A DNA stretch of 64,000 nucleotides from Torreya grandis (GCA_037957365.1 JARHVA010001922.1:1995001-2059000); one strand, 5' to 3'; positions 1 through 11,880 are shown, counted from the first letter of the stretch. The notes: generated by a model from the sequence alone, not told the origin. Program-made: numbers and translations.

Positions 1-2301
1 AGCATACATGCTTCCCAGTTGAGTCACCAAAGATGTTGGCCAATTTTAGCCCACATACTAAGATTTTACTTGGATGGATCAACTGAGTAGTTTCCTAATT
101 AAGTGAATGATAAAATGACTTACACAAACATAGAAGAGCTAGACCGTCATCACGCATCATATAGAAATGGATAAGTCAGTTTGGTTATAAGTTTCATAAA
201 TGCACTTGGGAAATTAATCAGGGTTGAAGATCACATGGACATGATGTTTTTCATGCTTTAAACATTCTCTACAAAAGTGGTATCTTGATGAGTTTTCTAT
301 CTCAAGATACAATTCCTCAAAGTTTAACTAGCAAAATGAGATATGCACGGGGATGTCAAATAAAAATCATGATGAATAGCCATTTGAATTCAAAACACCC
401 CAAAGGATCCTGAAGATAAATGTGGGGCTAAAAAGTGTCCAAATCATGGAAACTCAAGTCAAGATCTAATAATGAGTGGGAAATTAGTGATGTCAGTGGG
501 TCTAGAAGATCTAATAGAGCACATTAAATCATGCATCAAAGATCAATGGTGTACATTTAATCAAGTAGAGGGGGATCAACAACACATGTTCGTACTCTCG
601 AGGAGATTAATGATGCGCATGAGGTTAAGAAGTCAAAGAGCTAGATTATACGTGAGGTTGCCATGTGGTATAAGCACATGAAATAAATGAAATTGATAGG
701 AGGATCTTGAGGATAAATACAAGGCTATCAAGTGGCACCATCTAGAGAGCATATCAAGAATGACGATCAAGATTAAAAGTCAAAGCTGGAGTTTTCAAGT
801 GGAGGTCTAACATGGTCTAGGTTGAACCAAGAGCAAATGTTTCAAGGGGCATGTACCACCATTAGAAATCGATCAAACACCATTAAACAAACATAGTTAT
901 ATAGTCAAGGTTGTTAATGGTGAAGCTATATTACTATTAAATATCATAAACATGATAGCTTTGTTTAAACCTAATGTATTCTAGGAATGAGGCTATGCAA
1001 TTGTGGGTCTTCATAAATATAATGACTATACAAAAACCAATAAATTGGATTAGTTTTCAATCTATAGTAAATATCTATATTTAGGTTGGATTAGATGTAT
1101 ATAAATGAGGCATGATGGAGTGTCTCATCCTTTGACCTTATCATAGCTTTGACAAATAGGTACCTAAGGCCACCTAAAGCAGACATAGTCATGGTTCTGT
1201 TAGATCTATAGATATGAAGATTTTGTCTTCGAAATCAGGTCAAGTGAAAGATGACATCAAGCCCCAAAGTGGAGATCTGGTAGTTGAAGAAAGTAGTTGG
1301 GGAATTTATTAATTTTTTAGGGACTCTAGGGTTTTTCTTCATAGCAATATCATGACTCATTATCTTTAACAAGATCTTGTCCTCTAGCATTTTGCTCAAC
1401 CAATGAGAAGATTTAGAGCCTATTGGGACAAATAAAAGATAACTTATCAATATAGAACTAGTGTTGATTCAATCAAAAGATGATGGAACATTTATAAAAG
1501 GTGATAGCTCATTTAGTGATCTCAGATGTCATGCTCCCTCTCTCTTCACCCTTTCTCTTTATCTTCCATCTTCTTCCACTTAAAAAACTCTCGCTCTCTC
1601 TCTCTCTCAGATTTTGGATTCCCATAGGGACCCTTTGATTTTGAAGAGCAGGGGACTCTCTAAGATATCTTTGTGAGATATGCTCATCTTAATAAGGCTA
1701 AACCCTATCAAAAATTTATAAGAACTACCTATTGATGTAATAAAAGACTTTCTTTACCTATCTCTTACCTATAACTAGTGTTTAGAAGGCTTTTGCATGA
1801 TGGTATTATGAAGAAGAATCTTCCATGCCATTGTCCTTCTTTCTTGCCTCTTTCAAGGTGTTGTCAAGCTGTTTGCAAGTTTGGATTCATGTTCTTTCTA
1901 CCATTAATGTAGGCTTGGTGTGGGTCTTAGAATCCCTCCTTGTTTCCATTCATTGCTTCTTGAACCTAGTCTATGAAATACTTAAACAATTAACTGGTTT
2001 ATGAGGTTGTGTGAGCTAGCATTATCTTGTGATGATCTAGTGTGGGTTCAAGCTTATGGGAGTCTTTCATTTTTATTTGGTGCATCACCTTGTTAGATTT
2101 ATTAGGACCCCTTTTCCCCCTTTCTAACCCTTTTCCCTGTAGTATCATTAGTTTGGGTGATCCATCAAGAGAAAGATGACCTTCTCCAAAGGTTCAACCC
2201 TATTATAGGATACCCACAACCTAGGGTTGTTCCCATATTGTGACTGGGAGTGGGGGAGCCTAAATAATTCTTCCATAAGGGTGCAATCTCATGTCATAAC
2301 A
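1..2301. other. Unassigned sequence, possibly part of an LTR
   Basis: I recognise no coding sequence here. A TATA-like TTTATAAAAGG at about 1,490, a CT-rich leader (about 1,540-1,610) and a CATAACA end at about 2,301, just before family F protease coding starts, would fit the R-U5 part of an LTR. There is no second copy in the window, so this stays a guess. Confidence 0.25.
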
Positions 2302-2310
2302 GGAACTAAA

Positions 2311-2580
2311 AGTGCAAATGGCATATAATGCACATCCTCCTTCACCACATTATGGGAAACCATTAGATGGGATTATTGGTACTTATACACGACATACACA
2401 TCCATTAATTCAAATACATTTGATTTCTTTTGATGATAATGAGATTGTGGATGATGAGTTAGATCTTCATTCATTATTCATTTGAGCATACCTTGATCAC
2501 TAGCCTATACACAATGTTATGATTGATAATGGTGATAGAAAGAATGTTTGCACCGTGACATTACTTGCATGTTTGGGTTA
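2311..2580 (+). pseudogene. Family F protease relic, N-terminal part
   Basis: This is an aspartic protease relic of a Tat-like Ty3/gypsy element. The frame runs about 90 codons with two stops. It carries an acidic stretch (SFDDNEIVDDELD) and the active-site region VMIDNGDRKNVC, matching the family pattern LVDNGS-LNVC, and ends at LACLGY where the chromovirus enters. The same segment is recognisable in F copy 2 (ISFDEHVIVENDS, then NVCIRTLLTSLGY). The reading frame resumes exactly at 8,113 after removing the insertion and one target duplication. Confidence 0.7.
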
Positions 2581-2927
2581 TGTTACACAGTTAAACTTTA
2601 GCATGTTTAGGGATATGTGTGGCCGACTTGTGGCTTACACACTTCTTTTATATTCTTGTTACATTTCTCTATGTTCTTAGTTAGGTCAGCTTATGGAATA
2701 ACCATGGCTAATTAAACTATATATATGAGGTAGTGGTTAGTCTTTGATCATGATATTAAGTATTCTACTCTTATTGCATTGTTGTGGAGGTTTCCCCCTC
2801 GAAGTGGCTCTACTATATTATCTAGTATTCTACTCTAATATTAATTATTATTGTGTGATCTCTTATCTTTGCTTATTTTGTGTGATATATAATTATTCTG
2901 TGTGAACATCTAAGTAATTTCATTACA
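2581..2927 (+). repeat. Chromovirus 5' LTR
   Basis: A 347-bp direct repeat of 7,766-8,112 that begins TGTTA and ends TTACA. A TATA-like run (CTATATATATGAGG) lies near 2,716 and could be the old promoter. The left flank GGTTA is repeated after the 3' LTR. Confidence 0.92.
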
Positions 2928-2929
2928 AT

Positions 2930-2941
2930 TGAAATCAAAGC
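2930..2941 (+). other. Primer binding site, initiator-tRNA-Met type
   Basis: TGAAATCAAAGC lies 2 bp after the 5' LTR and resembles the usual plant site TGGTATCAGAGC with three changes. Its position and match fit a tRNA-Met-primed element. Confidence 0.6.
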
Positions 2942-3319
2942 TTTGATTTGGGAAAGTTTCCTACAACATTTTTTTGGATTTGGTGAGGCATGACTTCTTT
3001 GAGCAAAAGGAGCGAAAAAACATACCTTAAAATCTAGGAAGAATTAATTTTTTTTGTCAGCGCAGTATTGTTCAAAATGCTTTTTTTTTTAATATTTAAA
3101 AAAAAGTTTTAATTGTTTTCCCTTTGTACATTTGTAGTCATTAGATTTGTCTCGGTGAGATGATCACAATGATGTATTCTACCAGTGCATTTTATGGTGT
3201 CAAACGTTTTTATCCTAGTGCATAAAAGCAGTTATTGGATTCATATTGGTGAGGTGATTGCAATGGTACCATCTCTTGATACAATTTTTTTTGGGCAAAA
3301 ACCCTCCTAGGTTTTGTGC

Positions 3320-4490
3320 ATGGTGGGTCCTATTACTCAAGGAAAAAAAGGGGCAAGAGACTCCTAAGACTCCTTCTAGGGATGACGTAGGATCTAAAAC
3401 TTTAGATTTAATGATTTCTTAGCTTTAGGCTGGCATAAAGGGCTTGGTGTGGTAGGATTACTTTTTTGTAGTTCAAATTGATGTTTTAAGGATGCACATA
3501 GAGATTAATGGGGTGCACACTCAATTACATCAAATCACTACACAATTGGCTACCATTTCATCTCAGTTATAGACAAATAACCCTCAACTTCATCATTTGG
3601 GTCTCCCTCCTCTCAACACTAATAACTCCAATCTTGGTGTGAAATTGATGTTGCAAAAAGTGGACATAAATAATTTTGATGGTAAGGATCCTCTCACTTA
3701 GATTACCTAAATTGAGAATTTATTTGATTTGCACCAAACTCCTAGTTCTCATAAGGTGATAGTGGCATCTCTACATCTGGAACTTGAGCGATTCATTTGG
3801 TATCACTAGTTGTGTGCTCAAAATAAAAAGAATGGTGCTCTTGTTACATGGTCTATTTTCATTGATGAGTTGTTGGATCATTATCAGAATAATGTCTCTG
3901 ATAACTATTTTAGATGGTTATCTAAACTACATCAAATAGAAATTATGCAGGATTATATTAATCAATTTTAAAATCTCTCCTTACAGGTGAAAGACATCAC
4001 TGAGGCAAATTTGATTGATCATTTTTTGGGTGGACTCAAAGATATCATCTAATTAGAGGTTAAGATGTTTAATCCATCATCTGTATCAAAAGCTATCCTA
4101 AGGGCACACATGACAGAAGAAAATGAGATGGTTAAACAAAAAACTTTTGGTACTGGTCATGATCGCACCTTTCCAACACCATCATTTCCTCAACCCACCA
4201 GATTGACACCTCAAAAAATTGAGGAGAAGTGATACAAAGGGTTGTGTTATGGGTGTGATATCAAATGGAGCAAAGGATGTCATTATGATAAAAAGAAGTT
4301 ATATTACATCGAAGGTGACAATGAGATGCAGATGATGAACAAACATTTGGTGAGGATGCAGAAGGACCTAAGGAGGAATTTGAAGACTCTTAGCCTACTA
4401 TTTCATATCATGCCCTTTCAGGTATTAAAACTCTCCAAACTCTTAAGGTGGTGGGTTTATTTAAGAAATAAAATGCATTATATTGGTTAA
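3320..4490 (+). pseudogene. Chromovirus gag relic
   Basis: Capsid/nucleocapsid relic. A plausible start (MVGPITQGKKGARD) is at 3,320. The capsid region includes VDINNFDGKDPLT, then LDHYQNN and LIDHFLGGLKDII, the usual plant gypsy gag landmarks. A degenerate zinc knuckle (CYGCDIKWSKGC, about 4,245) is followed by KKLYYIEGD, a signature of chromovirus nucleocapsids. Several in-frame stops break it. The gag/pol border is not sharp. Confidence 0.75.
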
Positions 4491-4499
4491 TTATGGAAG

Positions 4500-4770
4500 C
4501 ACACACAACTTCATCAATAGTAAGTTTGTTGCTCGTTTGAACTATTTCATGTATCTAACTCCAAAATTTTAGGTCATGATTGTAGATGGTGGTACTGTCA
4601 GCGATTTAGGAAAATTCCATAGTATTAAGCTAGCCATGGGAGACTACTTGTTACATTCTCCTATGTTTGCTATTCCCATGGGTGGAGTCGACATTATTCT
4701 AGGAATATAGTGGCTCACCACTTTGGGCACTATTGAGATGAATTTCCAAGAATTATTCATGTGATTTCAT
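4500..4770 (+). pseudogene. Chromovirus aspartic protease relic
   Basis: Remnant of the pol protease that would mature Gag-Pol. Landmarks include HNFINSKF around 4,508 (from the usual THNFID), VMIVDGGT and a C-terminal VDIILGI-WLTTLG, matching the family GMDIVLGMQWLxxLG; the Gln before WL is a TAG. It lies between the gag knuckle and RT, as expected. Confidence 0.7.
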
Positions 4771-5039
4771 TCTGAGGGAAGGACATCTAAGCTAAGGAGA
4801 TTAAGGGCTAAATTTCCACAACTTATTAGCTTTCATCAGATGACCAATATTCTCTGATAGGGTGCTCAAAGATTTTTGGCTTGCTTGTTTTCCATTGAAG
4901 TCCAACCAACTGAACCATGTACACCTCCTGATCTATAACAAGTGATTGACACCCATTCTATTATTTTTGGTGACATGTCAAAAGGACTTCCACACAGCCA
5001 CATGCATGATCATGCCATGAAACTTATTCTTAGTAGTAC

Positions 5040-6260
5040 ACCATTGAACATCAGGCCATACAGGTATCCCTACACCTAAAAAAGTGAAATTGAAAAGATG
5101 GTACAAGAGATGTTGGATGCAAGAATCATTCACCATAGCCATAGTGAATATTATTTGTCAATTTTCATGGTGAAAAAGAAATATGACACTTGGAGAATAT
5201 GCCCTAACTATAGAGAGATCAACAAGTACACTATCAAAGATAAATTTCCTATTCTTGTCATTGATGATTTACTAGATGAATTGAATGGTGGTCTTTATTT
5301 TACCAAGTTAGATCTATGTTATGAGTATCATCAAATCTGGATCCATGATGAAGAGATACCCAAAATAACTTTCAAAACTCATGAGGGCCATTATGATTTT
5401 ATGGTTATGCCTTTTGGTCTAACAAATGCACCATCCACATTTCAAAGTTTGATGAATACTATTTTTAAGCCATTTTTGAGGAAATATGTTATGGTATTTT
5501 TTGATGATATCCTCATTTATGGTAAAAATTGGGAAGACCATTTGTTACATGTGAAACGAGTACTCTCAATTCTAGAATAACATTGGTTGTATGCTAAACC
5601 TTCCAAATGTACTTTTTGAGCTGATGAGGTTGAGTATTTGGGTCATATGGTTTCACATGGAGTGAAAGTGGATCCTAAAAAAATCCAAGCAATGGTGGAC
5701 TGGGTAGTTCCTAGGACATTCAAGTAACTAAGGGTATTTTTGGGGCTAACTGGTTACTATCACAAGTTTTTTAAAAATTATGGTAGCATTACAGCCCCAC
5801 TCACATTTTTATTAAAGAAAGACTCCTTCTAGTGGATTGATACAGTGACCAGGGCATTTGAATAATTGAAATACCACTCTAGTATTAGCCAATCCTTTTA
5901 TTTCTAAGACTTTTGTGGTTAAATGTGATGGATCTAGATATGGTATGGGTGTTGTGCTCATGCAAGAAGGCATACCACTTACATTTTAAAGTCATTAACT
6001 AAATTGTAAAAATTGGCTCAAGTCCATCTATGAGAAGGAAATGATGCCCATTCTGCATGTAGTCAAATAATAGAGACCTTATTTTATGGTTCATCACTTT
6101 CAGGTAAAGACTGATCATGATAGTCTCAAATATTTTTTAGAATAATGGTTGTCATCAAAAGGACAACAAAAATGGGTAACTAAGATGTTGGGCTATGATT
6201 TTGAAATAGTCTAAAAGAAAGGAAAGGAAAATATGGTGGTAGACACACTATTTAGGAGGG
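5040..6260 (+). pseudogene. Chromovirus reverse transcriptase and RNase H relic
   Basis: The RT core stays open for 160 codons (5,098-5,580): WRICPNYREINKYTIKDKFP, then FTKLDLCYEYHQI, FKTHEGHYDFMVMPFGLTNA and the catalytic FFDDILIYG (usually YxDD). RT continues past a TAA with LGHMVSHGVKVDPKKI and [10 protein letters not shown], then RNase H from about 5,900 (VKCDGSRYGMGVVLMQEG) to VVDTLFRR, equivalent to the usual ADALSRR end, near 6,255. At least eight stops fall in the stretch, most of them TAG or TAA for Gln. Confidence 0.9.
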
Positions 6261-7330
6261 ATGAATCAATTGAGGCATATTTATGTGCCATGACCATTTG
6301 GCAGGTAGATTGGCTAGAGAAAGCAAGATTAGAATATGAAAATGACAATGCTACTCATGATTTGATTCCAAATATTCAACAAGGTTTGTGTGGATTTAAA
6401 AAATTCACATGGATGGGTACTAAATTATGGTATAAAGATAAATTATACCTATGTAAGAATTCTTTTCTCAAACAAAAAATCCTTCATGAACTTCATGAAA
6501 ATCCACTTGGGGGTCATTCAGGATTTTTGAAAACCTATCATAGAATCAAGTAGGATTTTTTTTGGGAAGGACTCAAGGGGGATGTCCATAAATATGTGGC
6601 TAAATGTATGATTTGTCAAAAAAATAATGGTGAAACCATCAAAACCCCATGTCTTTTGGAACCTTTATCCATCCCTGGCTAGCATTGGGAAGAGGTGTCT
6701 ATGGATTTCATTACAAGGTTACTGAGATCTGATGGTCAAAATGTTATAATGGTCATTATGGATTATCTCAAAAAGTTTGGTCATTTTTGTTCTTTATCAT
6801 AACCCTTTGTTGCTAGTATAGTAGCTTATTCTTTTTTCAATATAGTTCAAAAACTGCATCATACTCTTAAGATCATTGTCAGTGATAGAGATCTCATTTT
6901 CATTAGTAATTTTTGGATTGAATTATTTATATGTTTAGGCACTAAGTTGGCTCATAACTCATCCTATCATCCTCAATCAAATGGACAAACTAAGGTAGTC
7001 AACAACTATTTAGAAGGATATCTCCATTATTTTGTTCCTGATAAATAGGATAAATGGGTTCATTAGTTACCACTTGTTGAATGGTGGTATAATACCTTTG
7101 TTCATAGTTATTTCAAAACATCTCCCTTTTTGGCCTTGTATGGATACCATCCTCCATCCATCACATAAAACTCAAAGGTTGATCATAAGGTTTGTGTAGT
7201 TGAGGAACATATTCACCATCAATAGGAAGTCCTTGCAAGTTTACGTGAAAATTTAGCCATGGACTAGAATCGCATGAAGCAGTAGGCAGATCAACAAAGG
7301 AGTGAGGAATTTTGACATTGGTGATTGGGT
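6261..7330 (+). pseudogene. Chromovirus integrase relic
   Basis: The integrase zinc finger is intact as a pattern: HELHENPLGGH, then CMICQK (HHCC). The catalytic core follows, with the first Asp in VSMDFI, the second in VSDRDLIF and NSSYHPQSNGQT before the Glu region, whose Glu appears as KVVNNYLE. The core ends in LVEWWYNT and LALYGYHPP. Two TAGs in DK-DKWVH-LP sit where relatives have Gln and Trp. The domain would catalyse insertion of the cDNA. Confidence 0.88.
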
Positions 7331-7489
7331 CATTTTTTGCTTGCATCCATATAAGTAGATGTCTTTGAAGTAATAAAAAAAGGATAACAAACTGTTCCCT
7401 AAGTATTATGGGCCTTATCAGATCTTATAAAAAATTAGTAGTGTGGCTTATATGTTAGAGTTTCCTTCATCCACTCGCATACATCCAGT

Positions 7490-7735
7490 ATTTCATATAT
7501 CATGCTTGAAGAAAGTCATTAGACATTGAGTTGCTACTCAAATTGAGTTACCAGAATTGGATGAGGAAGGAAGAGTTATTCTTGATCTTTAGGTGATCCT
7601 TAAAATGTGCATTAAGCAACTGTAGTCTAGAGTGATTAAGGAGTACATGATCAAATAGAAGAATTTGCCATGTGAAGATGCCACCTAGGAGGATGAATCC
7701 ATTGTGCAACAACATCTAGAGTTGATTCAATATTG
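7490..7735 (+). pseudogene. Chromodomain at the pol C-terminus
   Basis: The segment reads VIKEYMIK-KNLPCEDAT-EDESIVQQH, the typical plant chromovirus chromodomain, where the stops replace Trp. Such domains are thought to steer insertion toward particular chromatin. This places the element in the chromovirus branch. Confidence 0.8.
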
Positions 7736-7751
7736 AGGACAATATTGTTTT

Positions 7752-7765
7752 GAAGTGGAGGGACA
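7752..7765 (+). other. Chromovirus polypurine tract
   Basis: GAAGTGGAGGGACA abuts the 3' LTR start at 7,766 and would prime plus-strand cDNA. Confidence 0.65.
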
Positions 7766-8112
7766 TGTTATGCCCTTAAACTTTGGCGTGTCTAGGGATA
7801 TGTGTGTTCGACTTGTGGCTTACATACCTCTTTTATATTCTTGTTACATTTCTCTATGTTCTTAGTTAGGTTATCCTATGGAATAACCATAGCTAAGTAG
7901 ACTATATCTAGGAGGTAGTGGTTAATATTTAATCATGATATTAAGTATTTTGTTCTTATTGCATTGTTGTGGAGGTTGCGCCCTCAAAGTTGCTCTACTA
8001 TATTATCCACTATTCTACTCTGTTGTCAATTATTGTTATGTGATCTCTTATATTTGTTTATTCTATGCAATATATAATTATTCAGTGTGGTTATCTAAGT
8101 AATTTAATTATA
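7766..8112 (+). repeat. Chromovirus 3' LTR
   Basis: A 347-bp partner of 2,581-2,927 with the same length and about 86 percent identity by hand count. It is followed by GGTTA (8,113-8,117), the second copy of the target duplication. Confidence 0.92.
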
Positions 8113-8440
8113 GGTTATACACATGATGATTTACACCCTTCAACCGAAATGGTTAGAGCATTCAATGGACTTCATAGTAGGTACTTGGTGAGATTGACTT
8201 ATCTTTATAGGTTGGCTCAATGTATGTGGTCACTACATTTTTAGTTATACCATACATAAGAGTATTTGATATGTTATTGGGATGACCTTGGATACATGCA
8301 CTATGTGTAGTACCTTCTATAGTACATGGGTGTGTAAAATACATTCATGCTAACAGTGTAATTATAATTTCTAGAATTCCATATGAACATCCACTTGAAT
8401 AAGAGAAATTTATACACATGCAGTTAATTATCAAACCTAC
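8113..8440 (+). pseudogene. Family F protease relic, C-terminal part
   Basis: Continues the reading frame cut at 2,580: removing the chromovirus gives LGYTHDDLHPSTEMVRAFNG without a break. After one frameshift the text reads VFDMLLG-PWIHALCVVPS, the Tat protease flap and C-terminus (LLGRPWIHxxxAVPS), then VKYIHANSVIIISRIPYEHP. Copy 2 has FNMLSGCP-IHKINVMPSSLH at the same place. Confidence 0.75.
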
Positions 8441-8449
8441 TAATGTTAA

Positions 8450-9829
8450 TCCTCCATGAAAAGGTAAATAATAGGCAATCCCATTTCCTAGGCAATTAGT
8501 ACTTTAAAGACCATTGCATCATAGATACATAGTGGATTCTATGAATCCTCATTTACTACTACACAACATATTTAGTCATCTAGAAGAATTAAACATGTTC
8601 CTATTTCTATTTTTTTAAAGAAACCACAACACTCAATGATGGCTTCCATGAACCCCCATTCCTTTTACTATTTTTTTATGACCACAAAGTCCTATTGTAC
8701 ATATGTAGAGTATCATAGATTCTAAAATGTTAGACATTACACCTATACATGCTCCTTAGAATTACCACAAGTTTATTGCACTAGGTTCCAAGTGCGGAGA
8801 TACCTATGACCATCTCTTGGATGAGATTATAAGATAATTTTTTCTTTTCAAATATTATAAAAATATAAAAAAAATTAAAAAACTCAAAAATCCCAAAATA
8901 TTCAGCATTCCCATATCGTATTACCTCCTTGGCATCTATGTTATTGGTTCCATGTTGGTATATAACATGTCATTTCTTTCTATACACACACATATATTTC
9001 ATGCATATTTTGAATGTGATACAAACATATCCATACATATGATATATGCACATATGGATGATGGTCCTTCCTTCTACTCACATCATCAGTATATTGGGGG
9101 CATCCACTTCTTTGATCATGATACACCTAGGTTACATTATTCTATGATCACTTTCCATTATCATGTTTGAGATTATATACTTATACATGCCTTTATCCAT
9201 GTTTAGATCTTTTGTAGTGTACTTTATATGCTATTACTTAATTTTTTTTGATAACACAGATATCCCAGGACTTTTGTGATAATTTTATGTTGGTTATTTA
9301 TGATTTTATGCTTTCTTTTTTGGACTTCCTTAAGTGTGTTCCTTGTTTATTATCGTCTTGCACTATATTACTTGTTTGGACATTTGAATATGCTCCATTT
9401 ATTTTGGTCTCCATGCCTATATTTGCCTATTTCAACATTTTCATATGTCATAATTTTTGCATGTGGACATTTGAACATGTCATTCTATGCTTTGTGAACA
9501 TTTGACTAAGTCATGTCCCTTTGATTGTGTAACATTTGAACATACCCCTTGTGTGAGGTCTTCTTAGACCATTGCCTTTTATTTTTAAGATTTTGAGTGC
9601 TCTTGTATGTGTGTTTAATTGCTTGTTGATCTTATACTGTTACTCTGTAGACATTTCCATGATTCACATCATGCATCTTAAGACTTGATGTGATCACATA
9701 CTATGTACCTCATTGTTGTATCTACCTAAACATATTACTCTTATATGTTAAATGATCCGTACATAGATTATAAAATTATCTTATCCTTTTGAGGTAAGGT
9801 ACCTATGATTTTATTCTTTCCCTCACCTC
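8450..9829 (+). other. Family F copy 1 interior, no recognised gene
   Basis: Between the protease and the first purine tract there is about 1.4 kb without RT or integrase. It aligns in order with 14,331-16,003 of copy 2: an A-rich block near 8,840 (copy 2: 14,850) and CATGATTCACATCATGCATC at 9,659 (copy 2 and copy 3 share it). Short hydrophobic open frames at 9,248-9,505 look like chance. Confidence 0.5.
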
Positions 9830-10510
9830 AAAAAGGGGGCATATTAGTGGGGGCATGTTATAGAGGCACGACTTCCACATTTTCATAGTTTCAGATTACA
9901 TTGAGGGTATGTCATGGAAACATGTTATTCACACTTACATCAATTCTTAGATTATTTAGATTCAGTGAAGGAATGTCATGGGAACATGTGATCCACACTT
10001 GCACATATTTTATATTGGCCAAATTTCCTAGTTATATGTTTGAGATACACATTTGTGGTAGAATTCTATACATAAGTACCATTGTTATACCCAAGTTTTA
10101 GATTGAGACATATATGAGGTGTATATGTCACGCAAAGGACACCTTAAATTACAAAATCAAGTTAATTTTCAAATTTGAAATAATATTATGGAATGTTATC
10201 ATACCCAGAATGAACTTTTATGAACTTTTATTGAGCCAATCTATTGTAGTAGTTGGTTCACCTTTTGTAAAAGTTGAGGTGATTAAATCACTTGATCTTA
10301 CCAAATTTATAAGTTAGACTTGATTAAATCATCTAACTTCACTAAATTTATAGGATGGAGTGATTAAATCATCCACCCTCACTAGATATATAGTGTGATT
10401 TGATTGGATCACTCACACTCTCTAAGTTATAAGCATGATTGGGTTGCATGATTGAGATAAGCTCAATGATTATGTTTCAACTCACCTTTTTCCATGGTTT
10501 CAGGCATTGT

Positions 10511-10573
<63 letters not shown>

Positions 10574-10887
10574 TTTTTGGTTTCCAAATTTTCCTAATCT
10601 CAACTCTAATTTTTCATAATGAAGCATTTATTCAAATAAATTTCCAAAAAGGTAAGATGGTTGCATCAATACACATGTGTATTCCTAACCTTGTTATCTT
10701 TACTTTCAAACATTTTAAATTCTTTCAATTATAGATTATATGCACTGATTATATACTATAACATGTTCTTAGTTTCAGGCCAGTCATCAACAAAGCACTC
10801 AAGTTGGGATCATTCAAAGATAAGGTGTGTTATATACACCCATGTATGCATTTTTTTGCCTTTGACTAGTAATTTCATTACTAGATT
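9830..10887 (+). repeat. Family F copy 1: first purine tract and 1-kb unit
   Basis: CTCACCTCAAAAAGGGGGC (tract at 9,830-9,839) recurs at 16,004 and, inverted, near 54,100. The following roughly 1 kb starts TGTTATAGAGG (9,857) and is present in all three F copies (0.9-1.05 kb), always ending at a second purine tract. It could be a 3' untranslated unit or an old LTR fossilised inside the element. Within it, GGTATGTCATGGAAACATG and GGAATGTCATGGGAACATG are short internal repeats. Confidence 0.55.
10513..10569. repeat. (TC)n(TA)n microsatellite
   Basis: About 29 bp of TC followed by about 27 bp of TA. The leucine/serine/tyrosine-isoleucine-rich open frame over it is an artefact. Confidence 0.95.
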
Positions 10888-10899
10888 AAAGGGGGGAAA
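10888..10899 (+). other. Family F copy 1 second polypurine tract
   Basis: TTACTAGATTAAAGGGGGGAAA abuts the LTR start CGTAGACACTAAATC. Copy 2 has ATACTAGACTAAAAGTGGGG at about 16,954, and copy 3 has the reverse complement near 53,190. Confidence 0.6.
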
Positions 10900-11880
10900 C
10901 GTAGACACTAAATCTAAATTATATAACACCTTAGTCCTGTATACTTGGAAAATACCTATCATGGTTGTACCCTTCAGTTTTAAGACCTTTCTATTGCCAA
11001 AAGGCTTGCATTCACTATCTCTTTGTGCCAAATTGTTTATCTCTTAGTTTGACCACTGTTATTCTAATGACCAAGGCTTCTATATTGTGAAACATGCTAT
11101 AAACCTAATCATTATCCTTTTATATCAATTTTAAACTTGTACCTATTTTATAGCTTCTTGTACACTTGCATTTTAATTGGATGCATGTGTCCATGCATAT
11201 GTCCCTTTTCCAACTAAGTGTCCAATGCCCAAAGGTCATCTAATTTGAAAATGAAACACATCCTAAATGTCAGCTGAAGTGATTTAGCATGAGATATTTC
11301 TAAAAGGGATTGGTATATATACAATATCAACCCTCATTCAATTCTTACCTAGTAATACCAGGGGCTCATAAGGTAAATTACAAAGAAGCACTCAATAAAG
11401 CATTCAAATGTTGCCCTGTTCATCCCTATTTCCATATCAATCATAAGAGTAGCATCCACATAGGTCTAAAGTACTGAAGGAACATCCCATGAGCCATATT
11501 TTCCACGTTATAAGCTAAGTCACTCTATGTATTTTTTTATCACACATTGCATCTTTATGCATACACAAGCCAATATGAAGGGGATAACTACATAAGTCTG
11601 AGGTGCTCTTTGGAGTATTCAATATGTAGACAGTGCCCATTTCTAGAGGGGTCCTTGGGGTTGCTCACAACTATGTGCCCACTAACCCATTTTTCTCATA
11701 ATCACTCCAAGGGTGAGGAAGCTAGGGTTTGATCATTTGACAAAGAGTGACAACCTTTGCATATGATATGTATTAATCAAAATAAAGGAGGTAAAAAACC
11801 CAGAAGGTTCTAGGTGGTTGAATTTATATCTAGTCACTATTTTGTATAGGACACCTATAATGAGTTTAGACACAAACGTC
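10900..11880 (+). repeat. Family F copy 1 LTR
   Basis: About 1 kb, diverged but co-linear with the LTRs at 16,978 and 17,973. Shared landmarks are the GTAGACAC start, ACACAAGCCAA, GGGGATAACTACAT and CTCTTTGGAGTATTCAATATGTAGA (about 11,604). The end is estimated from LTR length. Confidence 0.6.

Larger units (their letters stand above)
2581..8112 (+). mobile_element. Complete Ty3/gypsy chromovirus, Reina-like
   Basis: The element is 5,532 bp, bounded by two 347-bp LTRs and by a perfect 5-bp target duplication, GGTTA (2,576-2,580 and 8,113-8,117). In order it carries a primer binding site, gag with a zinc knuckle, protease, RT, RNase H, integrase with HHCC and catalytic core, a C-terminal chromodomain and a polypurine tract. 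Short LTRs, small total size and the knuckle followed by KKLYYIEGD suggest the Reina clade or a close chromovirus; this is inferred from layout, not phylogeny. It is inactive, with more than 15 stops in pol. My hand count gives about 49 mismatches between LTRs (about 14 percent, no gaps), so it is old. Confidence 0.92.
2302..11880 (+). mobile_element. Tat-like family F, copy 1 (interrupted by a chromovirus)
   Basis: This is an old Ty3/gypsy relic with protease (2,311-2,580 continued at 8,113-8,440), a non-coding interior, a first purine tract (9,830), a 1-kb unit, a second purine tract (10,888) and a roughly 1-kb LTR. The same order recurs in copy 2, and the last part recurs in copy 3 on the minus strand. 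No RT, RNase H or integrase lies between protease and LTR. The left end is not defined; the 5' LTR was not found. A chromovirus at 2,581-8,112 splits it. Confidence 0.6.

Noticed and set aside
9248..9505. Hydrophobic open frames suggesting a small membrane protein
   Set aside because: Overlapping frames in T-rich DNA; the region aligns with the non-coding interior of F copy 2 and the frame is not conserved there.
10507..10734. Open frame rich in Leu/Ser and Ile/Tyr
   Set aside because: Produced by the (TC)n(TA)n microsatellite.
9857..10887. Reading the 1-kb unit after the first purine tract as the family F LTR
   Set aside because: LTR B begins at TGTAGACAC, after the second tract sequence, and is not preceded by this unit, so the LTR start lies at the second tract. 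The unit could still be a captured LTR.
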